From Palsa-465 sp963800475 (GTDB lineage: Bacteria; Actinomycetota; Thermoleophilia; Solirubrobacterales; Solirubrobacteraceae), in NCBI GenBank assembly GCA_963800475.1, contig CAWDAZ010000004.1, forward strand, positions 496,001-560,000: 64,000 nucleotides of DNA. Reading direction: 5' to 3'. The notes beneath the pieces are model-generated. The model saw only the letters and a program-made list of their open reading frames with translations, did not search any database and was not told the DNA's origin. Both the position numbers and the translations under genes were made by a program. Numbering within the stretch: the stretch's first letter is position 1; the number at the start of each line of letters is the position of its first letter. Of this stretch, positions 1 to 8,543 are shown piece after piece.

Positions 1-523
1 TCTCGGGCGACCGCTCGGCTGTCCTGGTCGCCTGCTTGATCGCAAGGCGCGCCAGCGGCGGTGCGACCCGGGCCAGCCAGGTCATGATGGCATCCGTCTT
101 GGCCATCCGATGGCGAAAGCGCGGGGTCTCGGCCGGGCCGACGCCGCTGACGATCCCGGCGAACGTGAGCCGGTCTGCGAACGCCCGGGCACACGCGACG
201 ACGTACGGCCCGCCGGTCGAGTAGCCCAGGACGCCGAACCGGCCGATCCCGAGCTCGTCCGCGAGTGTCGCAACGTCGGCGGGCCAGTCGTCGTAGCGTC
301 GACCCGGCTGGAAGTCCGAAGCGCCGAACCCGGGCCTATCGAGTCCGATCAGTCGCACGCCCGAGCCCGCGAGCGCCTCCTGGCCGAGCGGATGGTCAAA
401 GTCCGATCGCGATCCCGGGATGCCATGGAAGTAGAACAACGGCGCGCCGTTAGGGTCGCCGGTCTCCGAATAGGCCAGCGTTCGCCTATCCGCAGTGCGA
501 ACCGTCGTCGCGTTGTCGATCAT
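1..523 (-). CDS. alpha/beta hydrolase, C-terminus beyond the window edge
   Basis: An open frame starts at an ATG (521-523, minus strand) and runs off the left edge, giving about 174 residues. The order is that of the alpha/beta-hydrolase fold: a core strand leading to an HGIPG oxyanion-type loop (residues 33-37), an LDRPGFG turn (about 61-67), and the nucleophile elbow GYSTG with Ser102. The acid and histidine of the triad would lie beyond the edge. The substrate cannot be told. Such proteins often hydrolyse small esters, epoxides or haloalkanes. No clear Shine-Dalgarno site is seen. The gene faces left and shares no operon with what is visible. Confidence 0.85.
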   Translation of the reverse strand, partial: MIDNATTVRTADRRTLAYSETGDPNGAPLFYFHGIPGSRSDFDHPLGQEALAGSGVRLIGLDRPGFGASDFQPGRRYDDWPADVATLADELGIGRFGVLGYSTGGPYVVACARAFADRLTFAGIVSGVGPAETPRFRHRMAKTDAIMTWLARVAPPLARLAIKQATRTAERSPE

Positions 524-811
524 GTTGTCGTCGTCCCGAGTCTTCCGGCGCGAACCTACCCGATTGATGGAGAGCCATGTGGGGACACTTGACGCTGAAG
601 AAGCGGATTCGCGGCAGCTTCTGGCGCTTGATGACTACTACCGCGTCGGGACGACGAGCGAGCGTCCCTGCAGCCGAGCAGAGTGGTGCCTTGATCGAAA
701 ACCAATAGCCGGAATATCTATTCGCCACGTCCCAAGGGCGCGCTGACACTTTTCGGAGCGGCAGCCAAGCAGTTGCATTGTTCGGAAGCGAACCGGCGCG
801 AGGAGGAGATA
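524..811. other. intergenic stretch, nothing recognised
   Basis: About 290 bases between two minus-strand genes. Short frames exist on both strands, but their composition is unlike protein and none has a convincing ribosome-binding site. It should contain the promoter of the hydrolase to its left, but I cannot place one with confidence. Confidence 0.4.
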
Positions 812-1168
812 TCAGGCGGGCTTTGCCCGCAATGCTGACGGCTCCGTCGTGGGCTCCTCACGCGCCCGTGGGGCCTCTTCGGGCGCACCGCGCCGCCCAT
901 CGGGGGCGCTCATGAATCCTCGGCGGCCGACGACGATCGTGGCGGGCAACACGAACGGCAGCAGGAAGACAACTACTGGAATCTTGGTCAACTCGGTCGC
1001 GCTGGTGCTGCTGACGAAGTCTCCTCCGAAAACGCCCACGAACAGCACCGCGAGCCACATGGTGATGATGGAAAGGCCCGCCCACAACGCTCTGGCGTGA
1101 AGCCAGGAAGGCGGTGGTGCGTCGCGCGGCGGCGCGGCCGGATCCACAGATGAGGGCTCTACAGCCAT
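812..1168 (-). CDS. small two-helix membrane protein, function unknown
   Basis: 118 residues from an ATG at 1168, preceded on the minus strand by AAAGGGG as ribosome-binding site. A proline-rich cytoplasmic head (residues 1-25) is followed by two hydrophobic segments (about 28-50 and 62-82) and a charged tail rich in Arg, Glu and Pro. No catalytic motif is visible and I do not recognise the family. A perfect 6-bp inverted repeat (GCGGGC/GCCCGC, 816-830) overlaps the last codons and may help end transcription, although no T-run follows it. Confidence 0.6.
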   Translation of the reverse strand: MAVEPSSVDPAAPPRDAPPPSWLHARALWAGLSIITMWLAVLFVGVFGGDFVSSTSATELTKIPVVVFLLPFVLPATIVVGRRGFMSAPDGRRGAPEEAPRAREEPTTEPSALRAKPA

Positions 1169-1395
1169 GACTTACCCCTTTGCAGAAGTGGTCCCTCCCA
1201 ATCGTCCAAATCGCCGCCGGGCATGTCATCAGGAGAACACCTCACGGTTGCGCGGGAAACCACGCACGCCGCCTGAGCGACAGGCGCCGCGGCGTTCCTG
1301 CGAGACTGCCGCAACGGGCTTACGAGCGGCAGTCTGCTCGCCGCCGCTGGACCGAAGCGGAAGGCCGGCGTTCGGTACGCCGTCGGCCGTTCGGG

Positions 1396-1602
1396 CTAGG
1401 TCGAGCGGCCGCGACGGGTTTGGCGACCGCCCTTGCGTACCCGCCGGTCCAGCCCCGCCGCTTGCTTTGCGAGCTCGGCCGGTTCGCGCAGCACGCCGAT
1501 CGTCCGGTCGAATAGCTCAGCCTGGGTCTTCATTAGCCCGGCGGTCTCCTCGAGCGCTTGTCCTGCGGTTTCCAGCGCCTCCGCCTGTCTGCGCACAGGC
1601 AC
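1396..1602 (-). CDS. small helical protein, hypothetical
   Basis: 68 residues from a GTG at 1602; the frame stays open further upstream, so the start is uncertain. The first 50 residues are Ala/Glu/Leu/Gln-rich with hydrophobic residues at helical spacing. The end is basic (Arg/Lys/Gly) and could contact nucleic acid or membrane phosphates. The composition looks coding rather than shadow, but no family is recognised and no Shine-Dalgarno site is evident. Confidence 0.4.
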   Translation of the reverse strand: MPVRRQAEALETAGQALEETAGLMKTQAELFDRTIGVLREPAELAKQAAGLDRRVRKGGRQTRRGRST

Positions 1603-1676
1603 GGCGGTACGGTCAGCGTCAGCGCATCCACGGCTCCTAGATCCCGCCTCCCGGTTGGCGCGAGAGCCGGCTGGCG

Positions 1677-2327
1677 CTATGTCAGTGCGGGTTCTGGCCG
1701 CCGGTCGGCGTGTGGATGATCAACCCCGCCGGCGGCGAGTCGTTCCGCTCGATCCTTGATCCCGAGCAGCATCTTGCGCTCCATGACCAGCGACGCCGGT
1801 TCCATCAGAAGCATCCCGGTACGTGCCACGAGCGTGGGTAGGTGGAAGCGGTTTCGGCTGATGAGCCGGCTGCCGCCATCCTCCTCGCGCAGAACGAAGC
1901 TCCAGACCCAATTGCCGTCCTCGCTTCGCCAGGCAAGCGCGCGCTCAGGATCGACGAGCTCGACCCGCATCCGATTGGTGCCGTAACCGAGGGTGTCCCC
2001 GACCTGTGGGTGCTGGAACTCGGGCAGCAAGCGATCCGCGCTGTGCATGTTCAGTCCGAGCAGGTTCTCGATCCAGTCGTACGTATACGCGCCGCCGCGC
2101 GGCGACGGGCCCATCTGCACCAGCCACGGCCACACCGCAGAGGCGGGAGCCTGGATCTCGATCGCCCGCGTGGCGACGCCGTCGGCGTCCTCGAGCAGCT
2201 GATCTCCGGGCAGGCTCGACCGCACCTCCTCCTCGGTGGCACCCCATGTCAGGATCCGCCCCCGAACGCGCCACCAGTACAGGGCAACCGCAGCGCTCAA
2301 GAGGAACGTGAGCCGAGTTGGTCGCAC
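1677..2327 (-). CDS. SRPBCC (START-like) domain protein with N-terminal membrane anchor
   Basis: About 216 residues from a GTG at 2327. An earlier TTG at 2408 and an ATG near 2381 are also in frame. I prefer 2327 because a hydrophobic anchor (LTFLLSAAVALYWW) then sits right at the start. After it comes a pattern typical of polyketide-cyclase/SRPBCC proteins: an AIEIQAPASAVWPWLVQMG strand-helix entry, a mid-domain GDTLGYG turn, the WSFVL strand and a long C-terminal helix (about 160-200). Such domains bind hydrophobic ligands in a helix-grip cavity. No catalytic residues can be assigned. The neighbouring gene at 2453 diverges from it. Confidence 0.7.
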   Translation of the reverse strand: MRPTRLTFLLSAAVALYWWRVRGRILTWGATEEEVRSSLPGDQLLEDADGVATRAIEIQAPASAVWPWLVQMGPSPRGGAYTYDWIENLLGLNMHSADRLLPEFQHPQVGDTLGYGTNRMRVELVDPERALAWRSEDGNWVWSFVLREEDGGSRLISRNRFHLPTLVARTGMLLMEPASLVMERKMLLGIKDRAERLAAGGVDHPHADRRPEPALT

Positions 2328-2452
2328 GGCTTGACCCTGGCACCACCGCAAGCGTCGGCCATCCGCACTTGACCGCAACATGGCTGCATGTGGCGGCGGA
2401 TGCAACACACGCGCACCGCTGGGAGGCTCAAACCAAGGAAAGGAGGCACAAC

Positions 2453-2803
2453 ATGACGCTCACGCGCAGAGACGCAGTGGCGACCAGCCTTGTCGGGCTA
2501 GCCGTGCTTGCCTTCCTGGCGACCCACGAGGCCTGGAACGTCCCGCTGATCGGCGATAGCCATCGGTGGGCGGCCGCAGTGATCATGGCCCTCGGAGTCG
2601 GAGCCTGCGCCGCCGGCGCCCGACGAGTCACCTCCACGCTCTACAGCCTGCTGGGTGGCGCGGCGCTCGTGCTCGGCGTGCTGGCGATCATCACCGGCTC
2701 GCTGGTGCCACTCTCACTTCTGGTGGCCGACATGGTGGTCATGTGGGCAATCGCCACCGTGCGCCATGCCCACGCCCCTCCGGGGCGGCCAGTCGCCACA
2801 TGA
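2453..2803 (+). CDS. small integral membrane protein, function unknown
   Basis: 116 residues. The ATG at 2453 lies 7 bases after a perfect AAAGGAGG, which fixes the start. Three or four hydrophobic segments fill the chain (about 10-28, 39-56, 66-82, 85-97), with a basic cytoplasmic tail. It resembles the many small actinobacterial membrane proteins without assigned role. The strong ribosome-binding site argues that it is really translated. Confidence 0.65.
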   Translation: MTLTRRDAVATSLVGLAVLAFLATHEAWNVPLIGDSHRWAAAVIMALGVGACAAGARRVTSTLYSLLGGAALVLGVLAIITGSLVPLSLLVADMVVMWAIATVRHAHAPPGRPVAT

Positions 2804-3116
2804 CAAGTCCGACGTTCTAGCCGACGGTCGCCCATGCGGTCGCCGGCTAGCGTCGCTGCGCCGATTCGTTGCCCGAATCGCTTCGCCAAACTCGCGTCCC
2901 TACGTGATGGGAGCGTCCTAGGAACTGTGTGGGCAGGACCGAACTGGAGCAATCTCGATGGCGCTGCTGCAGCTGAGTAGCACCGGGGTCGTCGCGATGG
3001 CTTCGCGGCGCAACCCTGCGCCCTCCGTGGGCAGAGGCCGCTGGGTAGTTGGCCGCGTCGAGCTGCCCCGTTCAACGGAGGCGGGAGACTGACACGAACC
3101 GGATGATCCGGTGGCA
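2804..3116. other. intergenic, one inverted repeat
   Basis: No credible gene. A 7-bp inverted repeat (CTAGCCG at 2817-2823, CGGCTAG at 2844-2850) lies 14 bases after the preceding stop codon and could be a weak terminator, although it has no T-run. The remainder, up to the lipoprotein start, shows nothing I recognise. Confidence 0.35.
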
Positions 3117-3503
3117 ATGACGCGCATGAGACTTGTAGTTGCGGTCGTGGCTACGGCGTTCGCTGTGGTGGGTTGCGATGGCGCCACCAGCACTAGCGGC
3201 AAGTCGAAGGCTGGCGTGCGCGCTGCCGCGACGCAGCTGATCCGGAGTGTGAATGCAAAGGACTGGTTCGCGGTCCGCGATCAAATGACCAGTAGCTACT
3301 ACCACTTGGTGGGTCCGCTGGGTCTTCCCGATCGCTCGCTTGCGGGGGTTGTCCCACAGCAGGTGAGTGGCCCTCCGCTCACGACGAGCGACATACCGGT
3401 GGCCCGGGTGACCCTCCACGGCTCGCGGGCGAGTGTGGAGTTCCTCGACGGGGCGCTGCTCGACTTCACCTATGAACGAGGTCGTTGGCTCGTCGACGGT
3501 TAG
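3117..3503 (+). CDS. small secreted lipoprotein, NTF2-like fold suspected
   Basis: About 128 residues from ATG 3117; GTG 3111 and ATG 3126 are alternatives. A short basic head and hydrophobic core end in the lipobox VVGC, so the protein should be acylated at that Cys and held on the outer face of the membrane. The remainder follows a pattern seen in small extracytoplasmic NTF2-like domains: a helix with conserved-looking LIRSVNAKDW, a middle region, and two final strands ending in YERGRWLVDG. The ligand is unknown. Confidence 0.6.
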   Translation: MTRMRLVVAVVATAFAVVGCDGATSTSGKSKAGVRAAATQLIRSVNAKDWFAVRDQMTSSYYHLVGPLGLPDRSLAGVVPQQVSGPPLTTSDIPVARVTLHGSRASVEFLDGALLDFTYERGRWLVDG

Positions 3504-3724
3504 CGGCGGGGACAGGCGTTGCGTTCGGCACTCGAAGTTCTCGATCTGGCGACCCGCGCAACGTTCGGCCCCGTGGCGATAGCTGTTCACCGTCCTGACG
3601 TCACACTCAGCGAGCCTCGAGCTGCCTGCCGTAGTAATCCGAAGCCGGCGGCGGGTCTAGCCCCGATGGCGGGGATGAGCTCTCGGCATACGGTGGGCTC
3701 GGACATGTGGCCAAGGAGGCGCTG

Positions 3725-4620
3725 ATGTTCAACCAGATAGTCGTTGGTGTCGACGAGGATCAGGGCGGCCGCGACGCGATCAAGCTCGCCCGATCAAGCT
3801 CGCCGAGAGGCTGTGTGCGCGCGACGGAGAACTCACGCTGGCGCACATTTCCCCCGAGGATCTGAACGCTTATCGATCTGAGGCCGCGAAATCGGACCAC
3901 GCTGCGGCGCTGCTTGAAAGGGCTCGGCAGGAAACCGGCGTCCGAGCGCGTTTCACATGGCGCGGCTCGTCGTCCGTGGCCAGCGGTCTCCACGAGCTGT
4001 GCGAATTACGCGACGCTGGCGTGCTGGTGGTGGGATCCTCGCGTGAGGGGTTGCTGGGGCGAGTTGTGCTTGGTGATGACACGCTTGCATCGCTCGACGC
4101 TGCTCCGTGCGCTGTCGCAATAGCCCCACTAGGGTTCGCTCGCGGGCCCACCGTGATGCGACAGATCGGGGTGGCGTACAACGGGTCGCCTGAGAGCGAG
4201 CACGCGCTCACGGTCGCACGAGAGCTGGCGGCCGAGTCGGGCGCAGAGCTGTCCGCATTTGAGGCGGTGTCGCTACCGATGCCGATGTTCGGTCCCGGGC
4301 CACTGCCACTCAGCGACACGATCGACAAGTTCGTGGATGAGGCCCGCGACAGGATTGCGGCCCTTGGCGGCGTCGAGCCGCACGCGGCCTACGGGGAGCC
4401 CGCGCAGGAGTTGACGGTGTACAACGCCTCGGTCGATCTGTTGATCGTCGGCTCGCGCGGTTACGGCCCGCTGGGACGGCTGGTCCACGGAAGCACCTCA
4501 CGACGGCTAGCGCGAGGCACGCGCTGCCCACTGCTGGTGCTCCCGCGCGGCGCTCAGCCCACGGAGGACGATGAGACCCAAGAGGGCACTGCCGAGGTCG
4601 CGGCCGCTCTCAGGAGCTAA
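3725..4620 (+). pseudogene. tandem-domain universal stress protein, frameshifted by a 14-bp duplication
   Basis: A strong AAGGAGG (3713-3719) precedes ATG 3725. The first codons give the USP opening MFNQIVVGVDEDQGGRDAI. At 3777-3804 the 14-mer CGATCAAGCTCGCC occurs twice in direct tandem and shifts the frame by +2. Downstream, a frame with two USP halves continues to the stop at 4620; it includes LHELCELRDAGVLVVGSS, and a second half starting IGVAYNGSPESEHAL with the G-2x-G-9x-G(S) type nucleotide loop GSRGYGPLGRLVHGSTSRR. Removing one 14-mer restores 293 residues, the normal length for a two-domain USP. Families of this kind bind ATP and respond to hypoxia or starvation. This is either a fresh mutation or a sequence error. 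Confidence 0.85.
3777..3804. repeat. 14-bp tandem duplication inside the USP gene
   Basis: Two perfect adjacent copies of CGATCAAGCTCGCC (3777-3790 and 3791-3804). Length 14 is not a multiple of three, so the duplication causes the frameshift described for the surrounding USP gene. Confidence 0.95.
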
Positions 4621-4802
4621 CCGTCGCGAGTTCCTCCGGCTCTGATCCGACGCTGCTTCGCGATGCCGGTGGACCAACGATGGCGAGCCGGCCCGCACTC
4701 ACGCTGCCGGTCGCGCTGGTCGGTCCCGATCGCGGCTTCCTACGGTTGCAAACGCGCGTTGTCACGGACGATTTGTCCCGGGCAGCGGCCTACCGTCGGG
4801 GC

Positions 4803-5057
4803 ATGTTCTATATGCACAGCTTCGGTTGGGGATGGTGGTTGTTGATGTCGATTGGGATGGTCGCGTTCTGGGGCCTCGTGATCTGGGGCATCGTCGCGCT
4901 CGTGCGCGGTGGCGGATCGGTTCGCGGGCAAGCGGCCGAGTCAGAACGGCCGCTGGACATCCTGCAGCGCCGGCTTGCGCGGGGTGAGATCTCAACCGAG
5001 GAGTACGAGGAGCTCCGGGACGCGTTGATCGGCGGACGCGAGAAGGAGCTCGTCTGA
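4803..5057 (+). CDS. SHOCT-domain small membrane protein
   Basis: 84 residues from ATG 4803 (a longer in-frame reading from 4680 exists but lacks protein character). One aromatic-rich hydrophobic segment (residues 6-35, opening FGWGWWLLM) precedes a short linker. The C-terminal SHOCT motif follows (about 50-78): LDILQRRLARGEISTEEYEE with its Leu/Ile/Tyr pattern and the invariant-type GEIS turn. SHOCT domains are thought to mediate oligomerisation. It lies between a USP gene and another small membrane protein, in keeping with an envelope-stress context, but its role is unknown. Confidence 0.75.
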   Translation: MFYMHSFGWGWWLLMSIGMVAFWGLVIWGIVALVRGGGSVRGQAAESERPLDILQRRLARGEISTEEYEELRDALIGGREKELV

Positions 5058-5150
5058 TGCACCTCGTGCACGGCGGTGCCCGCGAGCGCTTGCTAGTTGC
5101 ACCCTTTTGCGGAGCTGGAAGCGTCGGGCCGGTTCAAACTAGGAGGGACC

Positions 5151-5384
5151 ATGACCGATAAGGAAGATTTCAATCGTCAAGTGCGCCGAACGGCGTTGCT
5201 CGCTGTGGCCCTTGTGGCCGCCCTGGTCTTTGGCGTCATCGTGCTTGCCGAAGGTGACTGGATCCCCGGCGGGATAATCGTCGCGAGCGCGCTTATCGGC
5301 TTGGCCAGGCAGATTCCGGGCATTCGGAAGCTTTGCGGTGCGGGGCCTGCGCCCTGTGCGCCGAGGAGCAAGCCGGCCAACTAG
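5151..5384 (+). CDS. small two-helix membrane protein, hypothetical
   Basis: 77 residues from ATG 5151, which follows AGGAGGG at 7 bases' distance. A charged head of 12 residues precedes two hydrophobic segments (about 13-32 and 37-53). The tail is basic, Pro-rich and carries two Cys. No family is recognised. The gene lies in the same direction as the SHOCT gene 94 bases upstream and could be co-transcribed with it. Confidence 0.6.
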   Translation: MTDKEDFNRQVRRTALLAVALVAALVFGVIVLAEGDWIPGGIIVASALIGLARQIPGIRKLCGAGPAPCAPRSKPAN

Positions 5385-5729
5385 CCGAGACTTTCGGGCG
5401 AGCCCGTCGCGCAATCCCGAGTGCGCGCTGATCGGCTCGCGTGGGGGTGAGGCCAGGTGAGCCCGATGCTCACGTGGTCGGCTGTCTACGGACATTCCGC
5501 GCATGCAGGGAGGCGGCGAGGACGATGAGCGGGCAACGTGGATAGCAGGCAGGTGATGGGCGAACCACCGAGGCAGGTAGATGTCGGTGACCTGATCGGC
5601 GTCAGCCCCGGGGTCTCTCAGCGACGTGCGGCTTCCCGGCGTCGGCGCCTCCCTATTAGCTAACCAACTTGTTCGAGGCCTGGGATGTCCGTCTGGGACC
5701 CTTCCACGCGCTGCGCTACGGCGCCGAAC
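5385..5729. other. intergenic, nothing recognised
   Basis: About 345 bases between convergent genes. No frame with protein-like composition, no RNA gene and no strong hairpin with a T-run was seen. Confidence 0.4.
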
Positions 5730-6350
5730 CTAGGTTGCGTTTCGTCGGTGGTGCACGACGATGGCGAGCCCAACGAGGGTGAGTGCGGCCACGGCGAGCG
5801 CGATCGCGCCACGCTTCGCCTCCAGCTGGCCGAGTATCGCCGCGCCGATGCCGTACGCGCCGAGCGCAGCGATACACGTCGAGGCGATCGCCGCAAGCGC
5901 GTTCCACACCAGAAAGGTGTTGCGCGGCATCCGCATCGCCCCCGAGACCCAGGTCGGCGTTACGAACACCGCCAGCCGCCCCCACCGGCGATAGATCCGC
6001 TCCCCGGCGGCCATCCCGCGGCGACGCTGGCGCTGCCAACGTCCGTCCCGCTCCGCCACTGCGCCGCCCGCGCGCAGCCCGAGCAGGTAGCCGACATATC
6101 CCCCAGTCCACGCCGCAAGCGTTGCGACGGCGATCACGATCCAAATATTCATCTCACCCTCACTGGCAAGAACTCCCGCGGCCGCGAGCACCCCCGCGCC
6201 GACGATCGGGATACCGATCCACGAAGCGGCCACAGCCACATACAAGATCACATAGCCGCTGAAACCCGTCTGCGCCACCGTAGCGATCACTGGAGGTGAT
6301 CCCGCTCCCCACGCTGACTGGCAGCCGTCACCAATAGGTTCATGGGTCAA
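5730..6350 (-). CDS. DedA/VTT-domain membrane protein
   Basis: 206 residues if started at TTG 6350. A GTG at 6290 (186 residues) places the first hydrophobic segment nearer the N-terminus and may be the true start. The protein has the SNARE-associated/VTT layout: a first helix pair, a re-entrant-type GYVGYLLGLRAGG segment, a basic stretch, and the signature region FVTPTWVSGAMRMPRNTFLVWN, where F-x-P and the G-x-x-R-x-P pattern match DedA proteins. Terminal helices and a basic tail follow. DedA proteins are membrane transporters, with family members linked to lipid-carrier flipping and proton-motive-force homeostasis. The exact substrate here is unknown. Confidence 0.7.
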   Translation of the reverse strand: MTHEPIGDGCQSAWGAGSPPVIATVAQTGFSGYVILYVAVAASWIGIPIVGAGVLAAAGVLASEGEMNIWIVIAVATLAAWTGGYVGYLLGLRAGGAVAERDGRWQRQRRRGMAAGERIYRRWGRLAVFVTPTWVSGAMRMPRNTFLVWNALAAIASTCIAALGAYGIGAAILGQLEAKRGAIALAVAALTLVGLAIVVHHRRNAT

Positions 6351-6457
6351 TCGTCGGCCCTCACCTGCAGGGACGCATCGGGACCTCCCCCCGATGCGTG
6401 CGGCGGGGGACTACTGACGCTTCACCACCGCTCGCGTACCTGATCCGTTGGCGCTGT

Positions 6458-8388
6458 TCAACCTCGAAGCGCTCCCAGCGCGTTGAGGATCACGGCCAGG
6501 TCGATGACCTCTTGGAACAGCGCGCCGGCGACTGGCGGCAGGTATCCAGCGGCCGCGACGGCCATCGCCGCGAGGCTGAGGCCCATGCCGGCGAGGACGC
6601 TCTGGCGGGCGATGAAGAGCGCGCGTCGGCCCATGTGCAGCGCGTCGGCGACGCGGTCGACCCGGTCGACGGTGATCACCGCGTCGGCGGTCTCCGAGGA
6701 GACTGTGGCGCCGGCCGCTCCCATCGCGATGCCCAGGTCTGCAATCGCGAGCGCGGGAGCGTCGTTGACGCCGTCACCGACCATGATCACAGGACGCAGC
6801 GCTGGGTCGGCGCGGACGCTACGGACGACTTCCAGCTTGTCCTCGGGGGACTGCTCGGCGTAGACGCGGTCGACGCCGAGCTCGCGTCCGATGCGCTCGG
6901 CGACCGATCGACGGTCGCCGGAATCATCGCGGCGTGCCGTATGCCCTCCGTCCGCAGCCGTTCGACGATCTGCTCGGCGTCCGGGCGCAGGTCGTCGGCC
7001 ATCACGATCACGCCTGCGAGGTGGCCGTCGATCGCGACGAGGACGTGGGTCTCGCCGGAGCCCCTGGTCGGTCGTCAACGCTGTTGACGCGGTCTCCTCT
7101 TGCGGCACGCCGATCGCGCGCATGAAGGCGCGGCTTCCGACCGACACGCGGTGTCCTTCGAGCGAGCCTTCGATTCCCTGGCCGGGCTCCTCGCGGTACC
7201 GGCCGGCATCGTCAGCTTGAGACCCGCCTCTTTGGCTGCGGTCACCAGCGCTTCGCCGAGCACGTGTGGCGAGAGCCGGTCGACCGATGCCGCGAAGCGC
7301 AGCAGCCCGCCGGTCTCCCAGTCTCCGCGCTTCAGGATCTCGCGAACCTCGGGGGTGCCGACCGTCAGCGTTCCGGTCTTGTCGAACAGGACCGTTCGCG
7401 CCTCGCCGAGCGTTTCGACCGCGCCGGCACCCTTGACGATCACGCCCGCGTGGGCGGCTCGCGAGAGGCCTGAGACGAGCGCGATCGGCGCGGCGAGGAT
7501 CAGCGGGCACAGTGTTGCCACCACCACGACCGCCAGCGCTCTGGTCGGGTCGCCGCTCAGCGCCCATGCCAGGCCCGCCACAAGGAGCGTCGCGGGCAGG
7601 AAGAAGCCCGCGTAGCGGTCGGCCATCCGCACCAGGGGAGCGCGCTGCGTCTGGGCCTGCTCGACCAGCCGCACCGGCGCTGTGTACGCGCTGTCGCTCG
7701 CGGGATGGTCGGCGCGAACGTCGACTGGCGCGCCGGCGTTGGCCGTGCCGCTCAGCACCGGCATCCCGCGCTTGATCGTCTCCGGGAGCGGCTCGCCGGT
7801 GAGGGTGCTGGTGTCGACGACAGCCTCCGGGCTGAGGACGGTGCCGTCGACCGGCACCACTTCGCCAGTACGAACCAGCACGACATCGCCGGTCTGGACC
7901 TGCTCGACTGGCACCTCTCGGAGCTCGTCGTCGACCCGCAGCTGTGCGACCTTCGGTGCGCGCTGGACCAGCGCGGTTAACTCGCGGCGCGCGCGCCGAG
8001 ACGCGACCGCCTCGAGCGCAGCACCACCCGTCCACATCAAGCCGATCACCGCACCGGCGAGCTCCTGGCCCAGCGCGAGCGATCCGACCATCGCCACCAG
8101 CGCGATCGTGTCCACCCCGAGGCTGCGCTCGACGACGATCGTCCGGCCGACCTCGAAGGTGAGCTCGGCTGCCAGCAGCGCAACGGCCGCGCCCCACACC
8201 GCCTGGCCCGCGTGCCCTGCGCCGAGCAGGTGCAACAGGCCTCCCACCGCGATCGCGCTGACGGCGATCGACGCGAGGATCTGGGCGCGATGCTCAAGCA
8301 GCCAGGCGAGCTTGTGGCCGTGCGGACGATGGCGTTCCTTGGGAAGCTTGCGCGCACCGGGAATGGCGGGCACATGAACGCCGTTCAT
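6458..8388 (-). pseudogene. heavy-metal-type (P1B-like) P-type ATPase with three frameshifts
   Basis: Starting at ATG 8388 (8484 also possible), the frame shows membrane helices, an actuator loop with TLTGEP (residues 196-200), the membrane motif TLCPLILAAP with a CPL rather than CPC triplet (Cys294), and the phosphorylation site DKTGT (Asp336). The HP position of P1B pumps reads SPHVLGEAL, so His is kept and Pro is lost. The frame shifts near 7195, again near 7055 (in a run of four G on the coding strand) and near 6925. Each segment is protein-like and carries on the same protein, ending with GDGVNDAPAL and two final helices. No metal-binding domain precedes the first helix. Either a recent pseudogene or sequence errors; the ion cannot be assigned from CPL alone. 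Confidence 0.85.
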
Positions 8389-8543
8389 GCAGCCAGCCTC
8401 GCAGCCAACCGCTGAGCCGATATCCGTAGCGTTCCGCCCAATAGGCCCGGAAATGTGTGGAACACGCGACGCGCCCGGCGTCACGGCTGGTCACGGCCAT
8501 TTGCCGGCGAGTCTTGCCGCGCTGCCCGGTTTTTTGCCCGTCC

